From the NCBI GenBank assembly GCA_024305745.1, contig JAHRBS010000002.1, positions 1,364,001 through 1,428,000 on the forward strand: DNA of 64,000 nucleotides, read 5' to 3'. The stretch comes from Polyporus tsugae (lineage: Eukaryota; Basidiomycota; Agaricomycetes; Polyporales; Polyporaceae). A program made the position numbers and the translations under genes. Under the pieces are notes generated by a model. That model ran no database searches, was not told the origin of the DNA, and saw nothing but the letters and a program-made list of their open reading frames with translations. Shown here piece after piece: positions 11,575 to 30,850 of this stretch (its first letter is position 1; each line of letters starts with the position of its first letter).

Positions 11575-13239
11575 GGTGAGAAGCAGTAGGTCGCTGTCGT
11601 GGTCGACGGGGGCGGCCTGGAGATGGGGTAGAAGAAATGTCGGGAGGAGGAGGATGGCTACGGTAGGGTTAGGAGTGTTTGGCTGCTGCTCTTGTACTCC
11701 TCATCGATGATTCATGTGACATCATCCCCTTGGCCAGACGCGCCCTTCTCATTGGCCCCCGGCTGTTCCCGAGATTTTGCCGTGGTGTAGTTGCCTTTTC
11801 GGGCCCTCAGCCTACACGTCCGCGGATATCTCTTCCGAATCGTCCTCCTCCCCTGCACTCTTCTGGCTGATCGTCGTCGCAATCTACACCGTCTCACCGC
11901 ATATGGTCCCCCGCACATCGCCTGGGCGGGTGTCTACGGATCTGCTCACCGTCGCACGTGTGTCCGTAGCGCCGTTGAGCTTGAGCTTCTGGCTTATCAT
12001 CCGTCTCCTCCGTGCGGTTTGCGAACTCTTGCTTTCGAATTCGCTGCTTCCGGACCAGAAACATGCCGAGCCCTCTTGTCATCACCGCTCTTACCTCACC
12101 CTTCGTCGTGCGTTTGTCGGTGATTCTATCTTCTCCGGACCACCCCAGAACTTTCTACTGTCAATGTGGGGTCGCGCTCCCTGACTCTGCAAGTCTGATG
12201 ACTGGATCCACAATTGTTGGCGTCTAAACTTATGCACTTCATGATTGGGTACTTACGTGGATCATGAAACATACAGCGTGAAAATGGGTGATGTTACGAC
12301 GGCAGGCAAGGCCGCTGCGATCCCAGTTGAGTTTAATTTGACAAATTTCTATTCAGTATCGACTCTTGAGATTGCGGATCCGATCCATCTTGTCCTTATC
12401 TCTCTCATGCCCGGCTTTTACTGGCACTCACGCGTACTACTAGGAGTCGTACTAGTAAAATACATGCATAATGCATTGCACCACGTGTGCTATGCCCTCT
12501 TCCGCCGTCGGACGACTTCAAGCAAACATGGGTGCCACCACATAAATACACCAGACAGCACATCATCTCCCAGGAACGCGCGCACGCAGACGGCTTGGTC
12601 CGCTTGTCTCAGTCATCAGTGAGCAGCGTTTTTGTAAATTGTCCGTGGAGGGATGTTCCCTGACGAGGAATATGTATATGTGCCAGCCTCCCTTTACATT
12701 GGAGAAAAAGCGAGCCTGCACATGCAGCTGTGGGATCGACTCTCATTTGCCGATGTCCTCACTGGGACAATACAGTAGAAGGGCATCGATTGGACAACTT
12801 GGGCGCTTTCCCAGAACACATGCTGGTATTCGACGCTGGGAGTGGATCCCGGGTACCAGCGGTTGGGCCCCATGTTTATCGACGTTGCCAATGCCATGGA
12901 GGGCGCCCGCCTGCCAATAAATTTGTAGTCGGCTTGTCATTGTTTTCCGGAAACTTGTAGGGCACATTGTGAGTCTGCAGCCTGCAGAACGGTGTGTCAT
13001 ATGGCGCTGACTATTCTACTCAAGCCAAACCTCTCCCAACCGGTCCTAGTATTAGCACCGCCACATCATCGACGAGGTGTTGCTCATTGCTTACTTTGGC
13101 CACGTACCACGTGCACTCTATCACGATTGATGCCATTTTCGCTTGCCCCAGGGCGACTTTGAAGTTGGACCACATCCGTGACACTCTTCAGCCTACATCT
13201 GGCCGTTACCCTGACGGTCGATCTGTCCTGCTTACTACC
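11575..13239. other. intergenic region: TPS1 promoter and upstream of the MYND gene
   Basis: 1.66 kb between divergent starts (11574 on minus, 13240 on plus). A CCCCT at 11726-11730 reads AGGGG on the TPS1 strand, about 150 bp before its ATG. That equals the yeast stress-response element core, which regulates TPS1 in yeast, but a 5-mer is expected by chance and the link is only suggestive. 12240-13000 holds no supported gene. Confidence 0.35.
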
Positions 13240-14803
13240 ATGCCCTTGGAGGACGAAATCAACAAGTTCGGTGAAGATGAGGAGCCTCCGAGAGACTGGT
13301 CTGCCCAATGGTACTACGAATATCAGCAAATCCCCTCCTTCGAACATCTAAGAAAACATAAGCGATGGGTGAATCGCCACTGTACCTTCTGCGGCAGATA
13401 TCGTCCCAAAAACATGCTGCGCTGTTCGCTGTGCAAGTGAGCACTTTCCCGGGCCGCCTATGCTGTCATTTGGACAAAATCACTCACATCAGTTATACAT
13501 AGAGCCGCACGGTACTGTGATATCGCGTGCCAATCGGCGCATTATGTAGAGTCCCACCGCTCAGAATGCACCGCGTTCAAGCATCCGCCTTTTACGATTT
13601 ATTTTCTCTCCGAGCCGATTGCCGGCAACGACTACGCCATCGACCACGTTCTCGCACGTGGACACAGGGACGGCATTGGTTGTTGGGTATCGATCTGTGG
13701 AACCGTAGACGGCAGGTATGCATTTCCGAGCACCATCATTTTTTCGTTCAAGTTGCTCTTATTGAGGCGGTTTCCTCGACAGGCTCACCTCTCTCTTCTA
13801 TCCGATGCATCCTCCGACAGATGAGGAGATGGATTCCCGCCATTTGGAGCTGAAAAGGGACATAGAGAGAGCGCGCGAATGGAACATATTGAAGTCGAAT
13901 CTACTGACGCTCCAAGTGCTTGTGCAGAACCGGCGAAAAGACAAGCAACCGGCACTCATATTTGGGGGGAACAGCCAGGTCTCGACCTTGGACCTCCCTG
14001 CTGCGGTGGAGGGGATCTTGAAGGGCTCTTTGGGCCGTTCAGGCGTCGAACGTATCAAGGCTTTCAGGCTGAAGGGGTAGGTTATCGGGTTCAAGATGCC
14101 TCTCGCCGTCTCCGAACCACGAGTTGACAAGCCTGGCACGTACAGTGATGCCAGCGAGAGACTTGCTATTGGCGTAGCGCATGATCCATGGTGGGATCAA
14201 CCACGCTTGACTATCAACAACTTCAACGGCATTACGGTGAGCAAGCCGTAATCCACCCCTTTTATACCCCACGCTTCCGACCTTTAAGAACTGACGATGG
14301 TGGCTGGGGTTGCCGCACAGAACCGCGCAGTATTGGACACCCCACAAGCGCTTCCCGACTCGATCCACAACGAGCCGCGGGGTGTTTTTGCGCTTCACCC
14401 TGGCGAATTTGCCGTCTTCCAGGCTCAGTACCGCATCGGCGACGGGGCTCACATTTGTGAAGAGTACCCGGCGTTGATCAGCATCTCCGACTTCTCCCTC
14501 CCGTTTCTGGCCCCATGGCACCCCCACACTCATGACAACGGCGCGAGCCCCGTCCCACATCTCGATGGGACGATCTCCGGCGGATTGGGTCGGGAGAATG
14601 CGTCGATAGGGATCCATGCACCCTTTGATCTCCATGCGGTCGACGCGTACTACCGCGGCTATAGGAATGGCCTCTACGCGGCGCGCAAGTTGCGGCACAT
14701 CGAGTCGCACCATGGGAGAGAGGAGTTGGAGCGATGGTTGCGGCATCATATCCGGAGGAGGAAGGACGATCATGAAGCAGAGGGTCAGAACGGAGAGCAG
14801 TAG
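13240..14803 (+). CDS. MYND-type zinc-finger protein
   Basis: 425 aa from exons 13240-13436, 13503-13715, 13783-14076, 14146-14236 and 14321-14803, all in frame. The zinc finger lies at about residues 47-85: CTFCGRYRPKNMLRCSLCK, then after the splice AARYCDIACQ, SAHYVESHRSEC. This gives the C-x2-C, C-x2-C, YC..CQ, H..H..C ligands of MYND. The remainder lacks a SET domain and is not recognised; it includes FLSEPIAGNDYAIDHV and a C-terminal half with WW/aromatic-rich segments. MYND fingers usually mediate protein contacts. Function unknown; homologues are common as uncharacterised MYND proteins in basidiomycetes. It converges with the quinone oxidoreductase gene, with 205 bp between the stops. 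Confidence 0.75.
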
Positions 14804-15008
14804 CGTTCACCCAGTCGTTCATGATGCCCCACATGTTACAGTTTGGGCTGTCTCCCTACAGCCCCCTCATATCCCTCTCAACATTGGGCCGGGAGCATTG
14901 GTACTGGTAGCCTTCTCTGCGATGGGGTCATCTCATATGTGTACAAAGATATCCTAGGTGAACAGTGGCAGTTCTGCATCTCGCTGCCCTTTCGTTCGCC
15001 GCCCAACT

Positions 15009-16314
15009 CTAGTTGGAAGCGACTTTGATCAATATCTTCCCGATAGACTTGCCTTCAGTCTGGTCTCTCTGCGCCTGCGCGACGCCCTCAGCGGTGAGGG
15101 GATACTCCGTAGACACGACCGCCTTCAGTACGCCGCTCACAATGAGCGCATAGAGCTCAGAGAGATACTGTCTTCCATTCTTTGGGTTGCGCAGGTAAGT
15201 CGAGGCACTACGTGAGGTGCGACGGCCGGGAATCAGTGATACGCCTATGAGATATGCGAGCCTGAGGCAGGAACTTACGAAGGGTAGACATAGTTGACAT
15301 TCTTTTGTAAAAGGATACGCGGATCGAACGGCTCGAGTGCGCCAGACGAGGCACCCATGGAGACAATCGTGCCCTTGACGCGGATCATCCCAAAATTCTT
15401 CTGGAACCTATGGCATACGGACTCAGTCAGCAGCTCTCCGCATCCTCGAAAGGCGGAGCACGGGCTTACGTGTCCTTTCCAACACCATCATATATAGCGT
15501 GCACGCCCTCGCCGTTCGTGAGCTCCAGCACGCGGGCAACCACATCCTCGTCCTTGTAGAGGATGACGTAGTCCGCGCCGTGTGCCTTCGCAACCGCCGC
15601 CTTCTCCTTGGTGCTCGTTGTGCCAATGACAATCGCCCCGAGGTGCTTGAGTACCTGCGTGAGCCATAGCCCAAGACCGCCTGCGACAGTGTGAACGAGA
15701 ACGTAATCACCCTGCTGGACGTCATATGCCTCCGCGGTGAACGTGACCGCAGTCATGCCTTGCGCGAAAGCTGCAGCGCCCTCACGCGTGGACACGTTGG
15801 GCGGGAGGGGGACGGCGTTGAACCAGTCTGCAGCAACGTATTCGGCAAATGCACCAGGGGCAAACTACAGGAACAGTTGCAGCTGTCAGCAACCGCGTTC
15901 CGTGAATTTGTTGCTAGAGCCAATGTGGCACGTACGCAAGCGACTTTGCCGCCAATTTTGAGGCCGGTTTTCTTGAAACCCTCACTGGAGAGGATGGCTT
16001 CATCTGAGGGAAGCGCGACGACGGTGCCGGCTGCTTCCTGGCCCAAGGCAGCAGGGAGGAGGGGGACAGGATAGACACCCGCGCGTTGCTGGATGTCGAA
16101 GAAGTTTACTCCAGAGTACTCGACCTGTCGAATCACTCCTATTAGTTACATGCATGGCGAAGGTGAACTTGGTCAGGTGAGGACGAACTTTGACAACAAG
16201 CTGGTTAGGCTTCGGTGAGGGGAATGGGAGGTCAAGGGCCTCGATGGCGTCAAGGCCTCCTGGTTTGGAGATGCCGACGGCCGTAATCTGAGATAGGAAG
16301 GCGGTGGAGGCCAT
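15009..16314 (-). CDS. NADPH:quinone oxidoreductase (zeta-crystallin type)
   Basis: 345 aa from exons 16314-16189, 16124-15936, 15864-15470, 15407-15279 and 15207-15009, exactly in frame. It belongs to the zinc-independent MDR quinone reductases, which reduce quinones with NADPH in the cytosol. Evidence: VEYSGVNFFDIQQRAGVYP near the N-terminus (the usual quinone reductase hallmark N-x-x-D/x-x-x-R-x-G-x-Y), LGQEAAGTVVAL, FAEYVAADW, the nucleotide-binding HTVAGGLGLWLTQVLKHLGA, then HGADYVILYKDED, AIYDGVGKDTF and VSMGASSGALEPFDP, with a C-terminal LRNPKNGRQYLSELYALI. No catalytic zinc Cys/His set is present, as expected. Length fits the family (about 325-345). The first intron starts GTTCGT, a less common donor. 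Confidence 0.92.
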
Positions 16315-17571
16315 GGGAGGTTGTCAGTCAGTAAAATATGGTCGGATCGTCCAGAAAGGTTGATGGTGTAGCGGGGGCGTGCACCAAGTAGCTAGGTGAA
16401 TACTACTGGACATCCGAGTCCGAGGGTGTCGAACTTGTCGCAGTTTATATCCCGCAGTGGCTGTGGCACAACTGTCCACAGCCGAGCTTCACCTGCGCAT
16501 GCGCACTGGCAGCGCTCACGCTTGAGCTTGGATGACCAAATCCCGATGTTAGAACGTCGGTCCGTAGGCTTCCGTGGGTCCGTCGTTGACGTTGGGAGCT
16601 CGGCCTGATAGCTGCCGTTGGTAACTACCAACCGTTTCGCATCCGCTGTTCCCTCATCCTCCGCCTAAGCATCGATACCCAATCCTAATACGTAGAAAAT
16701 ATGCATGTAATAAGGTGAGAATGCGAGACCAGATCGGCGCTAATTCTTCGATGCAGAGACCGAGTCCCACCGGCAGGGCCCGTCGCATGCTTGGTACATA
16801 CGCAAATCCGGACTTTCAGTCTCATACCAGGGCCACAGCACCGCCATATTGTTTGCCATAGGTAACAGTCTGTAACAGTTTGAATATGACCTCAGCTGGT
16901 CAAGGCATAGCTTTATGTATCGAACATACCAAGTGAATGACGCGTCACCCTACTTACTGCGGTACTGATGATTAATATGCAAATACTATGAGAAACTAGT
17001 CCTAAGTCAGAGCTACTCAGCCTGAGTGGTTCTTGCAATTGAAGAAGGACCACCGCGACTGCCGAGCCTAGAATGAACCCGCCATTCGTTGTTTCTTCCT
17101 CCACGTAGGCCCAATCCGGTACACCCCAAACGCAGGGGAACGTGGCAGACATGTGCTATGGTCGTACATTGTGGCGTTGGCCATAAAGCGAAAGGTCCGG
17201 GATGGGTTTACATTAGAATGGTCGCTACGATGGACCGGCCAACAGCCCATTCATACTGAGCATTGAGCAGGGCGAATTGTCGAGGCAGTACAGTATTGTC
17301 GGTCGAGACCATGATGGCCGGCGTCAAAGAGCATAACAACAAGGCAGCGAGGCGGCCAAATAGAGACAAAGAGAGGCGGGGAAGCGCCCGAAGGAGACAA
17401 GCAGTCGCGTGTGGTCGCGGTGGTCGACCTCAACCACGACACGCGACAGACACACGGCCTGCATGCCCTTCCCCTCCGTCATTCACGCACTCTCCCCACG
17501 TTCCCCACTTCTCCCCCCCAAAACTTTCCATATCTCACTGCGCGTCCTGCCATCGTGAAAACGCGAGGTAC
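16315..17571. other. intergenic region between quinone reductase and SUN genes
   Basis: 1.26 kb between divergent start codons (16314 minus, 17572 plus). No supported gene. The last 120 bp before 17572 are C/T-rich (ACTTCTCCCCCCCAAAACTTTCC), a likely core promoter or 5' UTR of the SUN gene. Confidence 0.4.
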
Positions 17572-20553
17572 ATGTCCTTCTCGAGCACACCTCTTGGTCA
17601 AGGCAGACGTCTAGATCACCACACATTTCTCAACAAGAACAACCCAAACGCACCCACCCGTCGTGCGATACCGACTTCATACTCATACGGGTGCGTCTTT
17701 CAGGCGCATATATATCCGTGCGCGTGCTGATAGCAGCACAGTGCACCCACAGTCGCTTCGCGATCACCCCCCAAGCCAGATAGAGCCCCACTCCCCCAAG
17801 AAGACGACACGGAGGAACCGGCTCTCGTCCGCTTCGCACGTCTCAAACAACGCGAACAGGCCCAACAGTCTTCTCAGGCGCAACCATCTCGCTCCGTAGG
17901 TCCCACCACCATTAATCAACCTCAGCCCGAGACGTGGAGTGTCCGCGATACCTCTGTGAACATCGTCAGCGCATTCCACCAGGCCGCGACATCCACATCC
18001 TTCGATACCAGCGTCGCCAACACCAGCAGCGGCAGCAACACCAGCATGAACCCCAACGAGGCCTGGGCCTCCGGCGTACGGAAGCAGCCCATGGTTCCCA
18101 GAAGCACATCAGTCGAATACGAGAAAGAGACCCAATCCACTGTCAATCGTCGACTCGCCCCTCCCCCTAACCGACTGCAACAAGCGCGGGTCGCACGACC
18201 AGTCTCCAAATCCGCATCCCTCCGTCATGTCCCCGACTCCGAGGAAGAGGATGATGTGCCGCCCAACAACGGCCGCGCGAGGACTCCTCTCGCAGCCGGC
18301 ATCGATATCGTCAAGCGCCTCGTCCCCGCGACTTTCCTTCTCCGCGAACGCTCGCAAGAGCCGGACAACTCGTATCTCTCCGTGCCCAACGGCAACGAGA
18401 GCGTGCGCGATCAGTCAAGCTACGACTACTCCGCTGAAGAGCGCGAGTACCAGCAGTCGCAGAAGCCTGCCTCACGGAAGACGGTTGCTGCCCACCGCAA
18501 AGGCCGGATGTCTGTGGACAACAAGGCATACCGCCCGTCGATGTCGGACTTGGAGGAGTCCGATGAGGACTTTGAGGAGGACGGAAAGAGGACCAAGAGG
18601 AAGAAGAAGAAAGGCGGTCCGGCCGGCGGTCCTTTAACCACACTGCCCGTCGCGGCCTACGACAAGAGGAAGAAGAGGAAGAAAGGCGGCAAGGAGAACG
18701 GAGCTGCAGGAGAAGGAGAAGGAGACGAAGAGAGCACGGGGGAGGAAGAGCAGGTTAGCGAACAGGTACGTCTTTCCTTCCCAAGAAGGATGGGGTTGTG
18801 GCTCAGCTCTCGACAGCGATCCCAGCGCGGGACTACGCCAGTGGCAAGAGCACCCTCAATAGCCCGAGCTTCCGTTCCTCCTCGACAGCCTTCTGTCCCT
18901 CGAAATTATGATTCGAGTGGTCTGGATAACTCCATCGATATCGAAGGGCAACTGCCTGCGATATCTGAACTCGATGAGTTTCCACCACAGGTCGACGGCG
19001 CATTCCCTCCCTCCAAAGCCGGTTTCTCTGTTGGTGCGACACTGGGGCGATTGGTGCATGAGTTGACTAGCGCAGGTTTGTGGATTGTACGGGCCATTCT
19101 GGGTGCTGTTGCCTTGGTGGGCCAGGCGCTCGTGCATCCCCTGCTCCTGAAGTATGCAGTGGTGGGTGCGACAGTGTGGTTAGCGTGGTATGCTCTCCAT
19201 AGCGGCCTACTTGACTTGCGCTCCATACCGTTCCCTAAAGGTCCTGCATATCCCTACCAGCCCCCCGAAATTCCCGCTACCGACCTTGCCGCTTTGTCTG
19301 CCCGCCTCCAGACTCTGGAGAAGGCATTTGCGAGTCTATCCGTGGATACGGAGCGCTCGCGGGCGTACATCGACGGCGACTCGAAACATCGCGCTGACGT
19401 CGCAGGCCGCTTGGGGAGTCTAGAGTCGCGCATCCAGAAGGAGAGCACCCGTGCTCAGGATGCGGAGAGCAAGTTCCGCTCCGTCGCTAGCGACAACATC
19501 AACGCCGTCAAGAAAGAGGTGTCCCACCTGTCCTCACAACTACAAACCCTTCGAGACGCGGAGGCACGGCGGCCGTCGGTTGGGAGCGACGAGGAGGCTC
19601 GCGCGAAGCTCAAGGCTCTGGAGGAGCGGGTCGGATCAGTTGAAGGCGGCGTCAAGGACGCGTTGGAGATCGGCAAGAACGCCGCCAAGGCGGGCGCGAT
19701 TTCTGGGTCTGTAGCGCAGTGGTGGAATGGTTTGGCTACGGGCAAGACGAAGGGCGTCACCATCAAGTCTTCGGACGGCCAGGATGTCACCTCGCTCGTC
19801 AATCAGCTCGTGGACAACGCGGTCATGCGCACTTCGAAGGACACGCTCGCACGCGTCGACTTCGCGCTTCACTCTGGAGGTGCACGCATCATCCCCTCGC
19901 TCACGAGTGACACCCTCGAAGTCCGACCTTCCGGTCTCCGTAATCAGATCGTGGGTCTCGTCACTGGTGGCAATGGATATGCCATTGGTCGTCCACCAGT
20001 CACTGCGCTGCACCACGAAACCCATACGGGACACTGCTGGCCGTTCGGAGGCACCCAAGGTCAGCTCGCAGTCGCGCTTGCGGCTCCCGTGTACATCACG
20101 GACGTCACCATCGACCATGTCGCCAAGGAGGTCGCAATGGACATGCGCTCCGCCCCGCGCCAGATGGAATTGTGGGGCCTTGTCGAGGGCAACGACAATA
20201 TGGAGAAGGTTCATAGTTGGCGCGAGCGACGCGCTACCCAACGCCAGGCTCTCGAAGACGCTAGCCAGCCCGTCCCTCCGGACCTTGCGGACGATGTCGC
20301 CTACCCTCGCTCGCTCCCGAAGTATCCCGAGTACATCCGCCTCGCCAACTTCACGTACGACATCCACGCTGCCCAGCACATCCAGACCTTCCCTGTCCGC
20401 GATGAGATTCGGGAGCTAAGCATCGACTTCGGCGTCGTTGTCCTCATGGTGAAGAGCAACTGGGGCAAGGACGAGTTTACATGCCTGTACCGCTTGCGCG
20501 TGCACGGAGAGAGGGTTGGAGAGGTCCCGCTACCGTATCCCGAAGAGGAGTAG
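17572..20553 (+). CDS. SUN-domain inner nuclear membrane protein (Sad1/UNC-84 type)
   Basis: 976 aa from exon 17572-17690 and 17742-20553. SUN proteins span the inner nuclear membrane and bind KASH proteins in the LINC complex, tethering nuclei and spindle poles to the cytoskeleton. The N-terminus (MSFSSTPLGQGRRLDHHTFL) is spliced in frame to a long, basic and Ser-rich nucleoplasmic region with KKKKGG-type runs. Hydrophobic segments at about 483-530 (LWIVRAILGAVALVGQALV and YAVVGATVWLAWYALH) form the membrane anchor. Coiled-coil heptads occupy about 555-690. The SUN domain is at about 720-972, with HSGGARIIP, HCWPFGGTQGQLAVAL, ITDVTIDHV, MELWGLVEG and DEFTCLYRLRVHGE. The ATG at 17572 is preferred because the next in-frame ATG is far downstream. 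A 51-nt segment at 18766-18816 has perfect intron ends but is in frame, so a 959-aa isoform is possible. Confidence 0.92.
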
Positions 20554-21331
20554 GTGTGGACGTGCGAGTCGGCACAGGCTGTTTGACTGAGGAGAGGGGA
20601 AGAGGACGATCTCTGCGTCTGCCTATGCTTCTGTGCACATATACTTCCCTTCCATTCCCCACCTCCACCTCATCGATTTCCTCATTGCGATGCCCTCCAT
20701 GACCCATGCTCTCCCTTCTGGCGACATCATATCACCTGCAAGCCCACGCATCGCGCATCAAGCACCCGCACCCGCACCCGCATCCGACCTAATCATGACC
20801 GTTATGACCTACTACTTCTCCATACCCGTCTTGTTTAATCCCTTCACTTATGTCTGAGTACCCACCAGGCTTCAGTTTCATCCTCTCCCTTTACCCGTTA
20901 GTTATAAATCCCCATCATGCATTCTCGGCTGGAGTAGAATAATGTCCCGTCCGCGCATGCTTCATCATCTTCCGCTCTTTTACTCCCTCCTCGGCTCGCC
21001 TCTCGTTTGCTGCCACTACGTATGTCGTATCTGCTGTCTCCATGGTCAACCCTGCTGTGACAAGCTGTCTCAATGTATTTGTACACCATCCGGGAGCCAA
21101 TCGATTTTCAATTTGAACTGGAGTTTCTCTGCATGTCGAAGTAGTAAGTAGCAGCAACAGACAGACACCGTAAGGCGGCCGTGGCATTCCATACATCCAT
21201 TTCGCCTTAAGTAAATCCGTATGTCAATGTGACAATAATGATATAAAGTTTACTCGTACATAGTCGTCATCGATCCGAGGTCGCGAAGCCGCGTTTCTAT
21301 GAATGCGCACGCTCTCCGTCGTGTCGCACGG
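20554..21331. other. convergent 3' intergenic region
   Basis: 778 bp between the SUN stop and the stop of the C2 gene on the opposite strand, so it holds two 3' UTRs. A small direct repeat of CACCCG units lies at about 20762-20787. No gene seen. Confidence 0.4.
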
Positions 21332-23189
21332 TCATCTCCCCCCTCCACCACCCCCACCGTTCTCGTCCTGGAGGTTCAGCTCCAAGTCGAGCTGCCGCGC
21401 GAGCTCCAAGTCCCGCTCCTCCTGTTCGCGCAGCTGCCGCTTGCGCTCCTCCTCCTGCTTCTCCAGCTCGAGCGCGATGATCCTATCCTGCTCCTCCCTG
21501 CTCGGGCCCTTCGGCTTCTGCTTCGGTGCCGCCTGAGCTGGGGGTTTGGGTGTCGGGGTATGCACGACGGGCGCGTGCGTAGGGACGATCGGCTTCGACT
21601 GCGGGTGCGGGTGCGACGGGGCGGGCGTGGGTCGGAGCGACCCGTCGGGGAGCGGCAGGGGGGACTGGTATCGCTTCTCGAGGTACGGGTCTGGGAGGTT
21701 GAGGCCCGATGCGGGCTCGCTAGGGCCGGGCGTAGGGTATGCCCCGTATGGGGGATAGGATTGTGGGCCGGCGTGGGTTTGTGGCAGGTGGGAGGGCGGC
21801 GGTGCACTTCCGTAAGGCGGGTACGCTTGGGGTACCGGTGCGCCATATGCCTGGGGTGCTGGTGCGCCATAGGTCTGGGGTGCCGGTGCGCCGTACCCCC
21901 CGTACGGCTCCTGTGGAGGTGCACCGAGTGGCGGGTAAGGGTCCTGTGGGGGTGGAGGCCCGCCTGCTGGCTGGTAGGGGGCGCGAGGGGGCGAGCCGTA
22001 TGTGGGGTACTGTTGTTGGGGCGGAGGCGAGCTGATCCCGCCTCCGAAGTGGGTAGGCGGCGATTGTGACCGGTGAGCAGGGTAGTCGGTGTACGACGAT
22101 TGTGGAGGGTAGGGGGAGGTACCGTAATTGCCGCCATACGGTATTGACTGGGAAGGCACGCCATAGGATGGGATCTTTAGGGCAGGTATATGCGGCTCGG
22201 GGACGGCGGAGCTGCGCGGGGGCGAGTGATGGCGCCCTGGGGATCCCCCGACCCCGGGCTGCAAATACGGCGGGACAGATTCCGAGGGGGCATGCGACGG
22301 GCCACCTCCGGGCTGCATGTATAGTATCGAATCATAGGAGAGCCGTCGGGCGGGTATAGGGGTGATAGACGAGTGTGCAGCGCCTCCTCCCGGACGCAAA
22401 TGGGCTGGTATGTTGTCAAGTGACTGGCGCCCGTTCCGGACAGGAGCTGGTGGGGAGGGGTCGCGAAGAGCTTGTGCGTGGATGGGGTGCTCTGACGGAA
22501 GGAGACTCACATCAGCCTTAGGGCTTGCACGCTTCGGGCCACCGCCACCTGGGAGAAGGCTGGAGGGAACCTTGGGAGGGGATGCGGTACCAGGAAGAGG
22601 AAGAGGAGCAGCAGGATCTTCTGGAAGTGGGGGGAGCACGTTGAGCTTGTGTGCGGCAGCGGTGGCGAGACCATTCGGACCACGCTTGAGTCGATCGACC
22701 GGTTTCCACTTAGACGCACGACGCTGAATTGGGGGAGCATTGGCATAGAAGGTCATTTCTAAGAAGATTTCTCCTCGCTGTGAGCCATCCTCGAGAAACA
22801 GCTCAACCCAGTCTGAAGGCGGGAGGATCAATCAATCACCGTAATCCTTGCACGAAACACTTTGATTGCGCACCATCGAATTCCCCCGTCTTCAACGTCT
22901 CCGAGACATCGACTGAACCTTTCCCAACCAGATCATCCTGCCTTGGCTCCTTGGAGTAGATGGCGACCTCGAGCTTCCTGGTCTCGTCATTTGCGGCCTT
23001 CACAATCGGAAAGCGCAGCTCCTCATCCCATACAGGGTGTTGGCCGCCCTTGACGTCGGTCGCGGTCTTCTTCTCTACCTTGTTTAGGGACGCTTGGGTG
23101 TAGACATCTTGCTTGGTGATCGTATGCTTGTCGCGTAGATTGCGGCCTTTGAGGACGACGACAATCAAGGTGCCGATTTCCTTGCTCAT
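21332..23189 (-). CDS. C2-domain protein with long proline-rich tail (Inn1/Fic1 ingression-like)
   Basis: 598 aa from exons 23189-22874 and 22812-21332. Residues about 5-130 are a C2 domain: IGTLIVVVLKGRNLRDKH, KQDVYTQASL, GGQHPVWDEELRFPI, LEVAIYSKEPRQDDLVGKG, then after the splice WVELFLEDGSQRGEIFLEMTF. The rest is low-complexity Pro/Gly/Tyr/Ser with PPxx runs and a short tandem array (YGAPAPQ-type units near residues 430-450), ending in a charged coiled coil of Arg/Glu/Gln. An N-terminal C2 followed by a PxxP-rich tail is the layout of Inn1 (budding yeast) and Fic1 (fission yeast), which act at the division site through SH3 partners. The assignment rests on architecture and is inferred. A GTGAGT at about 22510 could be the donor of an extra intron. 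ATG 23189 starts just before the first C2 strand. Confidence 0.75.
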
Positions 23190-24397
23190 CCTGTTGAAGA
23201 AGGTTAGCACAGGTCCTCATTGCGGAGAGAAGCCTCGATAAAAGAGACGCACGATGTAGTCACAGTAGTGATAGAAGAGCTTGAAGTCTGAGGGCGTCTG
23301 TCGCTGGGTTCTCAGTGATCTTGTAGCTGAGCGAGGTTGGCGCGAGGGAATATGCAACAGAGTACAGCTCAAGAAAGAGCACGTCGAAGGTGAAAGTCGG
23401 CTGGCCACGGAAGCTGAGTGACTGGTTGGAGATGTCAGAAGCAGAAGATGGTGCGGGATAGCCATGGTGGCGTTACATATGTATATCTGGACAATGGTGC
23501 ACAGGAGAGCTTGGGATCCGCAGGAGTGACTTGGCAGCTCATTTGGCACAGCCGGCGTGGCTGGGTCCCTTGCTGAGATCTGCACTGTCCTGTCTCGGAG
23601 TCTGCATGAACGCAGGCCGCGTGGTTGATAGGACACTGCCCTCCGTTCGTTGGCACTGCTCACAATGACATTTGAGTCGATATTAATGTTCGAAACTACC
23701 CGTATCCTGAGTAGGTGCATAGTGCACTCCCCGAGGCATGAAGGGGTGATGAGAGTCGTCTGTTGTTGAGGACGATGGCTATGTTATACGTAACGCCAAA
23801 GCTCTTTCTATCCAGGAACACGGCGGCGGGGTATGTTTTGAAGACTAGTGCTTAAGCTTACATAAGCATTGTAAGTAGGCTCGAATTTGAATGCCATCTC
23901 CGGTTCTCGGGGTGTTGATGGTCCCGGTGGCCCGGGGCCAGCACAGCGTTCTGGTGGTGTACTGGCGCTTCGCGGGTCACTCGGAGTAGCTCGGCAAGTT
24001 GAGTGTAAACTTGACTGTGTCAACCGACCACTTCCCGTCTCTCTCACCGCTCGTAAACCCGCTCCGAACCGCATCCACCACCCATGAGGCGCAGCGTGCG
24101 GACAGACATCCGATTTGTACCTACGAGGTCGGATGCCGAAGAGCGCTATCATTAGCCCACGCATGTACACGCCCTGGCGGAGTCTTGCCGCCTCGCTGCC
24201 GACCAAATTGTTATCAGTACTATTTCGCACCCTCATCCCGCGGAGGCTTGAAGGAAGTCCAATAAATACTGGGTACTGGGCTCAGCGGCACGAGCGTCGT
24301 CTGCACTCGCCTTCGACTTGTCTGCTCCCCAGGTCGCAACCTCTCCTGCACCTACTCGCGTTGCTTCCGGGCTCACCTACGTCCTTCGCATCGCGTC
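23190..24397. other. intergenic region between C2 and ABCC genes
   Basis: 1.2 kb between divergent start codons (23189 minus, 24398 plus). Several minus-strand frames exist but none resembles a known protein. The 100 bp before 24398 are rich in C/T with no clear TATA box. Confidence 0.4.

Positions 24398-30850
<6,453 letters not shown>

Noticed and set aside
14039..14773. 244-codon minus-strand frame over the MYND gene 3' half
   Set aside because: Crosses two introns of the plus-strand gene, whose exons join exactly in frame; no domain on the minus strand.
19636..20379. 247-codon minus-strand frame over the SUN domain
   Set aside because: Antisense to a strongly conserved SUN domain; no recognisable protein features.
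21299..22069. 256-codon plus-strand frame over the C2 protein tail
   Set aside because: A low-complexity Arg/Leu/Val shadow of the proline-rich minus-strand reading frame.
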